9,949 nucleotides of DNA. Source: an uncultured Lachnospiraceae bacterium (GTDB taxonomy: Bacteria; Bacillota; Clostridia; Lachnospirales; Lachnospiraceae). Shown one piece after another: positions 1-6,304 of this stretch. The notes under the pieces are model-generated. The model worked only from the letters and a program-made list of their open reading frames with translations. It ran no database searches and was not told where the DNA came from. How positions within the stretch are numbered: position 1 is the stretch's first letter; each line of letters opens with the position of its first letter. The DNA lies in the NCBI GenBank assembly GCA_946537585.1, contig CAMNFX010000034.1, positions 1-9,949 on the forward strand, read 5' to 3'. The translations under genes were made by a program, and so were the position numbers.

Positions 1-1
1 G

Positions 2-211
2 GATGAAAATAAACTTCGTGAAGATTTAGGATTCTGTGAATACTGCAATGAGGATTCGGACGGTTATGTAAAACCGATTGAAAAGAACAATCACGCATTT
101 GTTCGATTCGGTACGAACGGGTGGGAGTTAAGTCTGAAGGCAAATGGGTGGCATGGAAGCGCAAAAATCAGGTACTGCCCGATGTGCGGAAGAGACCTTT
201 ATGTGAAATGA
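2..211 (+). CDS. small zinc-ribbon phage protein (5' end outside window)
   Basis: The reading frame is open from base 2 to a TGA at 209-211, so the start lies upstream and only the last 69 residues are visible. Two CxxC pairs stand out: C12/C15 in the sequence FCEYC (numbering from the first visible residue) and C59/C62 in YCPMCGRDLY. This is the arrangement of a four-cysteine zinc ribbon near the C-terminus. Small proteins ending in CPMCGR are common in the early regions of Firmicutes phages and have no established role. The next gene starts 9 bases after the stop, so the two are probably co-transcribed. No function is assigned; zinc binding is inferred from the cysteines. Confidence 0.7.
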   Translation, partial: DENKLREDLGFCEYCNEDSDGYVKPIEKNNHAFVRFGTNGWELSLKANGWHGSAKIRYCPMCGRDLYVK

Positions 212-220
212 GGGTCGGAC

Positions 221-532
221 ATGAATGATGCAATTAACAGGAAAGATACGATTGGTGCTATTTTAAGCATCGGACATATAGCAGAACTTAGAGATGGAGA
301 TGCAGTAATCAGAGTGAGCGCAGTTAATTATGTTCTCAGGAATCTGCCGTCCGCACAGCCGGAAATCATCCACTGCAAGGATTGTGTGCATCAAGAGAAA
401 TATTGGCATGAGGATAAACGAAGAAAAAACGGTGGCATGTACATTTATGGATGCGAATTAGTAGATGGATATTCACATGTTTGTCTTGATGATGATTTTT
501 GCAGCAGAGGTGAACGAAATGACAGAACGTGA
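221..532 (+). CDS. small Cys-rich (putative zinc-binding) phage protein
   Basis: This is a 103-residue protein. The first half is a short helical region ending near NLPSAQPE (residues 41-48). The second half carries cysteines at C52, C55, C78, C88 and C94, with histidines H51 and H57 nearby, and ends in DDFCSRGER. That pattern of CxxC, a spaced Cys and a late FCSRGE is frequent in uncharacterised phage proteins and suggests a metal-binding fold. The start ATG is preceded by GAGGG at 211-215 with suitable spacing. Its 3' end overlaps the start chosen for the recombinase by 14 bases, which implies coupled translation. Function is unknown. Base composition is visibly more AT-rich here than in the structural genes downstream. 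Confidence 0.75.
   Translation: MNDAINRKDTIGAILSIGHIAELRDGDAVIRVSAVNYVLRNLPSAQPEIIHCKDCVHQEKYWHEDKRRKNGGMYIYGCELVDGYSHVCLDDDFCSRGERNDRT
507..512 (+). promoter_or_regulatory. ribosome binding site deciding the recombinase start
   Basis: GAGGTG ends 6 bases before the ATG at 519. The in-frame ATG further upstream at 465 has no comparable Shine-Dalgarno sequence and would make a 68-base overlap with the preceding gene. The start at 519 is therefore preferred. A GTG at 510 lies inside the site itself and is unlikely to be used. Confidence 0.6.
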
Positions 533-1502
533 AAGCCTTACAAACGACATCTGCGGCATCCTGATCAGTGCCGATGTGTTTGACGAAGAAATAAAACAGC
601 GCATCGTGCTTGCACTCGACAATTATGAGGTCCAGAGGCGCACGACGGAAATCGTTGTGGCAGATCCGAACGACAATGCCAATCTTTTGAAGCGTTTTGC
701 TGTGGCGAAGGCCGTGGCCGGAAGAAGTAAGAAAACCATCAACCAGTATACCTGGACCCTGAAAAAGTTCATTGAGACCACAAATAAGCAACTGCTCGAC
801 ATCGTGCCGGATGACTTCAGAGCATATCTGGCACACAGAATGATCGTTAACAGGATCTCGCCGGTGACGCTGAATAATGAACGGAACAATCTTAGCGCTT
901 TTTACGATTGGGCCGTCTCGTCAGATCTGATCAGACGGAATCCGGTCAAGGCCACGGACCCAATCAGGATACCGAAGGAGCAGAAACAGGCATTTTCAGA
1001 GATGGAGCTGGAGAAGATCCGGAACGCTTGCACGACCCTGCGAGAAAAGGCGCTGGTAGAGACGCTGCTGTCTACGGCCTGCCGCGTATCCGAGTTGGCG
1101 AGCATCCAGACGGCAGATATTGACGGCAACCGCATCATGGTAGTCGGCAAGGGAAACAAACGCGCACAGGTCTATCTGAACAGCAAAGCGGCCTATGCGA
1201 TCAACGCCTATATCAATAGCCGGACCGACAACAGTCCGTATCTTTTCCCCAGCCGTGCAGGAAAGGGCATTACAGCGCAGGGCGTAAGGTTCGTCCTGAA
1301 GTCTATCGGCGAAAGAGCCGGAGTTGATAACGTACATCCGCATCGATTCAGACGCACTGCTGCCACAATGGCACTGAGGCACGGTATGCCGATCGAGATG
1401 GTCAGCAGGATGCTGAGACACGATAAATTACAAACGACCATGATCTACCTGGATCTTGATGAGCGTGAGCTGCAGTATCAGCATCAGAAGTATGTGGGGT
1501 AA
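519..1502 (+). CDS. tyrosine recombinase / phage integrase (XerC/D-like)
   Basis: From ATG 519 this is a 327-residue DNA strand-exchange enzyme, normal length for a phage integrase or Xer recombinase. After about 50 N-terminal residues comes a SAM-like core-binding domain (about 55-140) with the typical linker DLIRRNP at 136-142. The catalytic domain covers about 156-325. All six conserved positions are visible: R189 in ACRVSEL, K211 in GKGNK, H275 and R278 in HPHRFRR, H301 in MLRHDK, and nucleophile Y310 in TTMIYLD. The enzyme should therefore be active. Such enzymes integrate and excise phage DNA at att sites or resolve DNA multimers. The position is odd: it is co-directional with and just upstream of the late regulator and packaging genes, rather than at a lysogeny end. 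No att site or partner excisionase is evident here, so main integrase versus accessory recombinase cannot be decided. Confidence 0.93.
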   Translation: MTERESLTNDICGILISADVFDEEIKQRIVLALDNYEVQRRTTEIVVADPNDNANLLKRFAVAKAVAGRSKKTINQYTWTLKKFIETTNKQLLDIVPDDFRAYLAHRMIVNRISPVTLNNERNNLSAFYDWAVSSDLIRRNPVKATDPIRIPKEQKQAFSEMELEKIRNACTTLREKALVETLLSTACRVSELASIQTADIDGNRIMVVGKGNKRAQVYLNSKAAYAINAYINSRTDNSPYLFPSRAGKGITAQGVRFVLKSIGERAGVDNVHPHRFRRTAATMALRHGMPIEMVSRMLRHDKLQTTMIYLDLDERELQYQHQKYVG

Positions 1503-1506
1503 TGAC

Positions 1507-1764
1507 ATGGGCGAAATAGTAGGGCGAGCAGTATCGCGGCAGAACGCATTAGCCATCCTGACCGAATCAAGGCAGTACATTCCTGATGACAGGACGCCGG
1601 CATATGATGCAGCACTTAACCGTGTGACGTATGAGTTCCGTAGGCACCAGCCAGTCGAACCCAGGATCTCAAATGGCTGGATGCGATGCGGATCATGTGG
1701 GACGGACCTTAAAGGGACGGATGTGTATTGTCCGAACTGCGGCAAGGAAGTCAAACGAGTATAG
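1507..1764 (+). CDS. small zinc-ribbon phage protein
   Basis: This is an 85-residue protein starting at ATG 1507, four bases after the recombinase stop. GGGG at 1496-1499 serves as a weak ribosome binding site inside the recombinase C-terminus. Residues 1-50 look helical, with Ala/Leu spacing in PAYDAALNRVTYEFRRHQ. The C-terminus is a clear four-Cys zinc ribbon, C61-x2-C64 and C75-x2-C78 in CGSCG...YCPNCGK. An in-frame ATG at 1456 would extend it deep into the recombinase gene and lacks a ribosome binding site, so it was not chosen. The function is unknown. The layout of helical N-terminus plus zinc-binding tail resembles the product of 221-532, which may point to related accessory roles. Confidence 0.75.
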   Translation: MGEIVGRAVSRQNALAILTESRQYIPDDRTPAYDAALNRVTYEFRRHQPVEPRISNGWMRCGSCGTDLKGTDVYCPNCGKEVKRV

Positions 1765-1782
1765 GAGAGGAGGCAGAGCATT

Positions 1783-1953
1783 ATGATTATTACACCAGCT
1801 GCATTTGAGGACGAGATGAAAAAGAAGAAGACTCTGGAAGAAGCTGTAGCCTTGATGGCAGATACCCTTGATTCACTTGGATATGCTGCGGGGCTTAAAA
1901 CCTTCTTCAATTGCAAGGAGATGAATGCAGATGACGATAACAGAAACATATGA
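1783..1953 (+). CDS. 56-residue hypothetical phage protein
   Basis: The frame runs from ATG 1783 (MIITPAAFEDEM) to TGA at 1951-1953. It has one of the best ribosome binding sites in the window, the purine run GGAGAGGAGG at 1764-1773, nine bases before the start. The protein is short and charged, with a Lys/Glu-rich stretch (KKKKTLEEA, residues 13-21) predicted helical and one cysteine. It matches no family I recognise. Its last 29 bases overlap the sigma-like regulator in another frame, so the two genes are probably translationally coupled. The good ribosome binding site and the fit between neighbours support a real gene; the role is unknown. Confidence 0.6.
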   Translation: MIITPAAFEDEMKKKKTLEEAVALMADTLDSLGYAAGLKTFFNCKEMNADDDNRNI

Positions 1954-2341
1954 CTATCTTCTCAGACCGCGCAGACTGGAGCTGTCGATACTGCGGCTGT
2001 GTCTGCAGCATGAGGAGTTGCAGACCTGTCTGCTTCCGGCTGCGATCCGGTATGATAAGGACGTGGTCCAGACATCTCCGGAAGATAAGCTGTCCGATGT
2101 AGCTGCTGCCGTGCTGGATCTCGAGGACAAGATCCGGCGTATGAAACAGCAGAAGGCCAGGCTGATACTGGAGATCAGCACGGCGATTAATAAGCTGGAT
2201 GACAGGGAAGCTGTAATACTGACAGCATACTATGTTAAGCGCCTGACCATGGAAGACGTAGCGGATATCATAGACAAGAGCCTGCAGCATACGTACAGAC
2301 TGAGGAAGAGGGCGGTGCTGCATTTATCTGAGCTGATGTGA
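1925..2341 (+). CDS. ArpU/DUF1492-like late transcription regulator (sigma-70 region 4-like HTH)
   Basis: This is a 138-residue protein, the usual size for the ArpU/RinA/DUF1492 group of phage regulators. Residues 55-90 look like a charged coiled helix. Residues about 91-137 form a sigma-70 region 4-like helix-turn-helix, seen in LDDREAVILTAYYV, then LTMEDVADIIDKS and the recognition-helix-like QHTYRLRKRAVLHL. Proteins of this group sit directly upstream of the terminase genes in many Firmicutes phages and activate late transcription; that role is inferred here from fold and position. AAGGAG at 1915-1920 is the ribosome binding site. ATG 1925 is 4 bases and ATG 1931 is 10 bases downstream, so the start is ambiguous by two codons. 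The intergenic region just after it is the natural place to look for its target promoter. Confidence 0.8.
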   Translation: MQMTITETYDYLLRPRRLELSILRLCLQHEELQTCLLPAAIRYDKDVVQTSPEDKLSDVAAAVLDLEDKIRRMKQQKARLILEISTAINKLDDREAVILTAYYVKRLTMEDVADIIDKSLQHTYRLRKRAVLHLSELM

Positions 2342-2350
2342 TTGTATGTT

Positions 2351-2375
2351 AGTACTGTTATATGGTACGGTGTAC
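2351..2375 (+). promoter_or_regulatory. possible late promoter/operator region with three GTAC cores
   Basis: The 114-base gap after the sigma-like regulator contains AGTACT at 2351-2356 and further GTAC cores at 2365-2368 and 2372-2375. GTAC is its own reverse complement, so these are small palindromic units. TTATAT at 2358-2363 could be a weak -10 box, but nothing resembling TTGACA lies 16-18 bases upstream. That pattern would fit a promoter dependent on the ArpU-like activator. This is inference from position and motif only; no transcription start can be shown. Confidence 0.3.
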
Positions 2376-2384
2376 GAGCAAGAG

Positions 2385-2410
2385 AAGGACAGACGGAGAC
2401 GCCTGTCCTT
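2385..2410 (+). terminator. hairpin, possible intrinsic terminator or leader attenuator
   Basis: AAGGACAG at 2385-2392 pairs perfectly with CTGTCCTT at 2403-2410 (8-base stem, 10-base loop). The stem's final TT runs into TT at 2411-2412 and then G, so the U tract is only four long and broken. It lies between the late regulator gene and the HNH gene. It may end early transcription, or act in the leader of a late transcript if the promoter lies just upstream. The stem is clear; its strength as a terminator is uncertain. Confidence 0.5.
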
Positions 2411-2455
2411 TTGTAATTTCCTCCCGCCTGGCGCGGGCTCCGCAGCGAATACATT

Positions 2456-2707
2456 ATGATCAATATAGATGAGTTCTATCACAGCTCGAAGTGGAAGCGG
2501 CTGCGTGCTGTGATCCTTCGGCGCGATGGGTATCGATGCCAGGAGTGTAAACGATACGGAAGGCTCAGGCAAGCGACTACAGTGCACCACATCCAGCATC
2601 TGGATGAACATCCGGAGCTTGCCTATGACCCTAATAATTTAAAAAGCCTGTGCGCGGAATGCCACAATAAAATGCATCCCGAAAAAGGTGGCAGCCGGTT
2701 TCGATGA
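2456..2707 (+). CDS. HNH endonuclease, packaging-associated
   Basis: This is an 83-residue HNH nuclease. The core is complete: the zinc knuckle cysteines C28/C31 (YRCQEC) and C66/C69 (LCAEC), the VHHI motif with H44/H45, N61 in DPNNLKSLC, and H70/H74 in ECHNKMH. In HK97-type cos phages, a small HNH protein encoded beside the terminase works with the large terminase to cut concatemeric DNA at cos and is needed for packaging; position and family give the same inference here. The start ATG has no recognisable ribosome binding site, and there is no other start between it and the TAA at 2414. A short GC hairpin (CCCGC 2423-2427 with GCGGG 2433-2437) lies just ahead of the start, so expression may be low or controlled at translation. 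Confidence 0.9.
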   Translation: MINIDEFYHSSKWKRLRAVILRRDGYRCQECKRYGRLRQATTVHHIQHLDEHPELAYDPNNLKSLCAECHNKMHPEKGGSRFR

Positions 2708-2808
2708 TTGGCAGCTACCCTCCCCCGTGTGCGTGTGTGATATCTGACCACCGGGGCACCGGGCGAGGGGGCTTTTTCCAACTCTAAAAGAAGTTTGAGG
2801 ATTTTTTT
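2708..2808. other. candidate cos site / terminase recognition region
   Basis: The 101-base gap between the HNH and small terminase genes has strongly segregated composition. A C-rich block (CCCTCCCCCG, 2718-2727) is followed by a GT-rich stretch, then a G-rich block (2749-2771) with two direct copies of CACCGGG at 2749-2755 and 2757-2763. CCCCG at 2723-2727 can pair with CGGGG at 2752-2756, and the G block ends in a T tract. HK97-like phages of Gram-positive hosts carry their GC-rich cohesive ends in or near the gap beside HNH and small terminase. The exact cut positions cannot be read from the sequence. A terminator is the alternative reading. Confidence 0.45.
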
Positions 2809-3180
2809 ATGACAAAGGCCGAATGGCTCCGAAAAATTAAAAAAGCTGTGAAGGCAGTCGGGACATATCAGGCCTCTTTTGCTGGTCCGATGGACACCCT
2901 GGCCGGCATTCTGGAACGAAGGGACAAGGCTGTCGCCGATTTTGAGGAGAGCGGCAGCGTAATGGTCTATCCGGTGACGAATACCCAGGGAGAGACGGTC
3001 CTGAAGCAGAATCCGCTTCTGAAGACAGTGAACGAACTCAACCGTGACGCTTTGGCCTATTGGCGGGATCTCGGGCTGACTCCGGCGGGCTTAAAGCGCA
3101 TCAACGACGCAGCCGTCCAGAAGAAACAGGACGAGTCGCCGCTGGCTGCAGCGCTTTTGAGGCTGAGCGATGGCGCATGA
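2809..3180 (+). CDS. phage terminase small subunit, P27 family
   Basis: This is a 123-residue DNA-recognition subunit of the packaging motor, a typical size for the P27 family. The basic N-terminus (KAEWLRKIKKAVKAVG, residues 3-18) is followed by the family's helical middle, where a phage N-terminal four-helix type region with Tyr/Phe is expected. The most diagnostic part is residues 67-97, which reads QNPLLKTVNELNRDALAYW and then LGLTPAGLKR; P27 proteins carry this pattern near their C-terminus. The protein should bind near cos and load the large subunit. GAGGA at 2797-2801, followed by a run of seven T, precedes the ATG by 7 bases. The stop overlaps the large subunit start by 11 bases, so the two are coupled. 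Confidence 0.88.
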   Translation: MTKAEWLRKIKKAVKAVGTYQASFAGPMDTLAGILERRDKAVADFEESGSVMVYPVTNTQGETVLKQNPLLKTVNELNRDALAYWRDLGLTPAGLKRINDAAVQKKQDESPLAAALLRLSDGA

Positions 3181-4918
3181 TCACTGGCGGCAGGTCCTCG
3201 ACTATGCGGAAGGCATCCGCGGCGGCAGGATCCTCGCAAACCTGGAACGGCGCCAGGCGGTTGACCGGTTTTTCCGGGATCTCGATAACCCGGATTACGA
3301 GCTGAGCCATACCGGTCCGGAGTTCTGCATCGGTGTGATCGAGACGACACTCTGCCACCAGCAGGGCGAAGATCTTGCCGGAAACCCGCTCCGCGGCACG
3401 CCGTTCATCCTGCAGCCCTTCCAGAAGTTCATCATCTATAACCTGGTTGGATTCAAGCTGAAAGGTACGGACATCGTTCGCTTCCATGAGGCACTGATCT
3501 ACATGCCGCGAAAGAACGGCAAGACCGGTTTTGCGGCGGCATTGGCCTGGGCATTATCACTCTGGTACCGGCGTTCCGGATCGAAGTGCTACATCACGAG
3601 CGCGGCGCTCATGCAGTCGCTGGAGGCTTTCAACTTCCTCGACTACAATGTGGAGCGCATGGGAGAGAAGCAGGTCCGCGGCAAGAAGGGCGGACTGGTA
3701 AAAGTAATCGACAACAATAACGAGCACTCGATGGAGGCGCAGCTTCCTGATGGATCGTTTTTTATTCGGGCACTCGCAGCGAATCCGGACGCGCAGGACT
3801 CTCTGAACGCGAACCTCTGTATCTGCGATGAGATCCATGCCTTCAAGCAGCCGAAGCAGTACAACCTGTTCAAGGAATGCCAGAAGGCTTATACGAACAA
3901 GCTCCTGATCGGGATCTCGACAGCCGGCGATGATGCGCAGGGCTTCCTGGCTCAGCGCCTGAAGTACTGCCGGCAGGTCCTCGACGGTACGATCAGGGAT
4001 GAGCAGTATTTTATTTTCATCTGCTGCGCGAATCCGGGCGAAGACGGAGAGATCGACTACACGAATCCGGCAGTCCATGAGATGGCAAACCCGAATTATG
4101 GCGTGACGATCCGGCCCGCTGAGATCCTGAACGACTCGCTGCAGGCCCAGAACGACCCGCAGCAGCGCAAGGACTTTTTTGCGAAATCTCTGAACATTTT
4201 CACATCAGCGATAAAGGCCTGGTTCGATATCGAGGAGTTTCGCCGGTCCGATCAGCAGTACAGCTGGACGCTGGAGGAGCTGGCGAAGCTTCCGATCCAG
4301 TGGTACGGCGGCGCCGATCTCTCGCGCATGTACGACCTAACGGCTGCTGCGCTGTATGGCAATTATAAAGGCATAGATATCTGCATCACGCACGCATTCT
4401 TCCCGGTCACGCAGGCAGCCAGGAAGGCAGACGAGGACAACATCCCTCTGTTCGGCTGGGCTGATGATGGCCTGCTGACCATGTGCAACAGCCCGACTGT
4501 TAATATCGCGGACATAGTCAACTGGTTTCTGCGCATGAAGCACATGGGCTTTAAGATCGCCCAGGTCGGACACGACCGGAAGTTTGCTGGAGAGGAATAC
4601 TTTCCGGCGATGAAAAAGGCCGGTTTTAAGATCATTGATCAGCCGCAGTATTTCTACCTGAAGAGCCAGGGCTTCCGGCATATCGAAAAGGCCGTGAAGG
4701 ACGGGCTCTTTTACTATATGCACTCAGAAGCCTATGAGTACTGTGTGCAGAATGTTTCCGCTGTCGAGAAGACCGACGACGCGGTCCAGTATGAAAAGAT
4801 ACAGCCGGAGCACAGAATTGACCTGTTCGACGCTTCGGTATTTGCCTGCCTCCGGATGATCGAGGCCCAGGCGAAGAGCAAGAAGGCGAGCGCCTGGTTT
4901 GGAGATAAGAAGGAATGA
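3170..4918 (+). CDS. phage terminase large subunit (HK97/lambda-type ATPase-nuclease)
   Basis: This is a 582-residue packaging motor ATPase and nuclease, full length for the family. The Walker A-like motif is PRKNGKT at 113-119, with K118/T119 as the nucleotide-binding residues. Walker B is LCICDEIH at 216-223, with D220/E221. A coupling motif GISTAGD lies at 248-254. The C-terminal RNase H-like nuclease carries its acidic metal ligands at D383 (GGADLS), D469 (GHDRKF) and D551/D554 (RIDLFDAS). It translocates DNA into the prohead through the portal and cuts it, here probably at cos with the HNH protein. GAGG at 3159-3162 lies 7 bases before the ATG. Its stop overlaps the portal start in ATGA. 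All key residues are present, so it should be functional. Confidence 0.97.
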   Translation: MAHDHWRQVLDYAEGIRGGRILANLERRQAVDRFFRDLDNPDYELSHTGPEFCIGVIETTLCHQQGEDLAGNPLRGTPFILQPFQKFIIYNLVGFKLKGTDIVRFHEALIYMPRKNGKTGFAAALAWALSLWYRRSGSKCYITSAALMQSLEAFNFLDYNVERMGEKQVRGKKGGLVKVIDNNNEHSMEAQLPDGSFFIRALAANPDAQDSLNANLCICDEIHAFKQPKQYNLFKECQKAYTNKLLIGISTAGDDAQGFLAQRLKYCRQVLDGTIRDEQYFIFICCANPGEDGEIDYTNPAVHEMANPNYGVTIRPAEILNDSLQAQNDPQQRKDFFAKSLNIFTSAIKAWFDIEEFRRSDQQYSWTLEELAKLPIQWYGGADLSRMYDLTAAALYGNYKGIDICITHAFFPVTQAARKADEDNIPLFGWADDGLLTMCNSPTVNIADIVNWFLRMKHMGFKIAQVGHDRKFAGEEYFPAMKKAGFKIIDQPQYFYLKSQGFRHIEKAVKDGLFYYMHSEAYEYCVQNVSAVEKTDDAVQYEKIQPEHRIDLFDASVFACLRMIEAQAKSKKASAWFGDKKE

Positions 4919-6102
4919 GCAAGAAGAAGATTAAAAACAGACGAGGCTCTACGGCGACGACTCCGAAGAGCTACACCGCGATCTGGCTGTCCGACTCTGA
5001 CATCTGTCTGAGTGGTTATGTGCGTCTGGACAGGAACCCGGAGATCGTAGCGGCCTGCAGAAAGATCGCGATGATCCTAAGCTCCGCGACGATCCACCTG
5101 ATGAACAACACGGAGAACGGTGACGTCCGGATCGTGAACGAGCTCTCACGGGCGATCGACATCGATCCGATGCCCACCATGACCAGGTCGACCTGGATGG
5201 AGGCCATCGTGATGAACCTGCTGCTCTATGGCAAGGGCAACAGTGTCGTGGCCCCGCACACATGGAAGGGCCTGCTGCAGTCCCTGGAGCCGATCAGCGC
5301 TTCGCGTGTGAGCTTTCTGCCGGTCGGCAACAGCTTCCGCGATTACAAGGTCATGATCGACGGCGCGGAACGGGACCCACAGTCTGTGCTGCACTTCGTA
5401 TATAACCCGGATCCGACGTACCTCTGGAAAGGCTGCGGCCTGACAGTGTCCCTGCAGGATCTCGCCGATAACCTGAAGCAGGCGGCAAAGACAGAGAAGG
5501 CTTTTATGAGTTCCGAGTACAAGCCGAGCATCATCGTAAAAGTTGATGCCCTGACGGAGGAGTTTGCTTCTCCGGAGGGCCGTCAGAAGCTCCTCGACAG
5601 TTATGTCCGGCCCGCGAAGACCGGAGACCCGTGGCTGATCCCTGCGGAGCAGTTTGAGGTCGACCAGGTCAAACCGCTGACGCTCGCGGACCTCGCGATC
5701 GCCGACACGGTCCAGCTCAACAAGAAGACGGTCGCCGCCTTGTTTGGTGTCCCGGCGTTCGTGCTGGGTGTCGGTGAGTATAAGCGCGACGAGTGGAACA
5801 TGTTCATCCAGTCCACGATCATGCCGCTGGCAAAATCGATCGCGATGGAGATGACCAAAAAGCTGATCCTCAATCCGGCATGGTATCTGACCTTTAATGT
5901 CTGGAGTCTGATGGACTACGACCTGAAGGCGACATCCGACGTATTGCTTGCCGGCGCCGACCGTGGTTTTGTCAATGGCGACGAGTGGCGTGATCGGATG
6001 CACATGAGCCCGGCAGGCCTGAAGGAGTACAAGATCCTGGAAAACTACATACCGTATGATCTGAGCGGCGCTCAGAAGAAGCTCGTACCTGGAGGAGACT
6101 GA
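4915..6102 (+). CDS. phage portal protein, HK97 family
   Basis: This 395-residue protein would form the dodecameric ring at the unique capsid vertex through which DNA passes and on which the tail is built. Its length is normal for HK97-type portals. Recognisable parts are the early helix NPEIVAACRKIAMILSSA (41-58), the WMEAIVMNLLLYGKGNSVV region (94-112), the VLHFVYNPDP segment (158-167), and the diagnostic QLNKKTVAALFGVP stretch (267-280) followed by AFVLGVGEY. The N-terminus is basic (SKKKIKNRR). Start and the large terminase stop share ATGA, with an AAGAAGGA purine run just upstream, so reinitiation is likely. The gene ends with GGAGGAG, which serves as the ribosome binding site of the next gene. 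Confidence 0.96.
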   Translation: MSKKKIKNRRGSTATTPKSYTAIWLSDSDICLSGYVRLDRNPEIVAACRKIAMILSSATIHLMNNTENGDVRIVNELSRAIDIDPMPTMTRSTWMEAIVMNLLLYGKGNSVVAPHTWKGLLQSLEPISASRVSFLPVGNSFRDYKVMIDGAERDPQSVLHFVYNPDPTYLWKGCGLTVSLQDLADNLKQAAKTEKAFMSSEYKPSIIVKVDALTEEFASPEGRQKLLDSYVRPAKTGDPWLIPAEQFEVDQVKPLTLADLAIADTVQLNKKTVAALFGVPAFVLGVGEYKRDEWNMFIQSTIMPLAKSIAMEMTKKLILNPAWYLTFNVWSLMDYDLKATSDVLLAGADRGFVNGDEWRDRMHMSPAGLKEYKILENYIPYDLSGAQKKLVPGGD

Positions 6103-6103
6103 T

Positions 6104-6304
6104 ATGGATTTTATGATCTGCAAGCACGGCTACAGAAAGCTGAAGGATAACCGGGTCTACTGCAAGAAGGACGACGCGCTCTGCGTGCACGTCTACATGT
6201 GCCAGCTTAACTGCAGGTGGCAGCAGACCGCGCAGGCCGGTGACTGCCCGAAGGCGGCAGACGCTCCGGTCGAGGAAAAGCCGAAGAAAGGAAAAAAGAA
6301 ATGA
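6104..6304 (+). CDS. small Cys-rich protein between portal and protease
   Basis: This is a 66-residue protein with six cysteines (C6, C20, C27, C33, C37, C48) in its first 48 residues and a disordered, Lys/Pro-rich tail (EEKPKKGKKK). The spacing does not make a simple two-CxxC zinc ribbon, but several metal sites or disulfides are possible. GGAGGAG at 6091-6097 lies 6 bases before the start, an excellent site, and the stop shares ATGA with the protease start. It lies inside the head gene cluster, so it is made together with portal and protease. I know no assigned role; assembly factor, portal or terminase partner, or host-interacting protein are all open. Confidence 0.8.
   Translation: MDFMICKHGYRKLKDNRVYCKKDDALCVHVYMCQLNCRWQQTAQAGDCPKAADAPVEEKPKKGKKK

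Noticed and set aside
465..518. Upstream in-frame ATG for the recombinase
   Set aside because: No ribosome binding site and a long overlap with the previous gene; GAGGTG supports ATG 519.
2767..2777. G-rich block followed by T tract as a plain intrinsic terminator
   Set aside because: No good stem ends directly at the T tract, and a terminator between HNH and small terminase would cut the operon; a cos region explains the composition better, though this is not settled.
5146..6123. 325-codon open frame on the minus strand opposite the portal gene
   Set aside because: Shadow of the portal coding sequence; composition is low in coherent motifs and no family is recognised.
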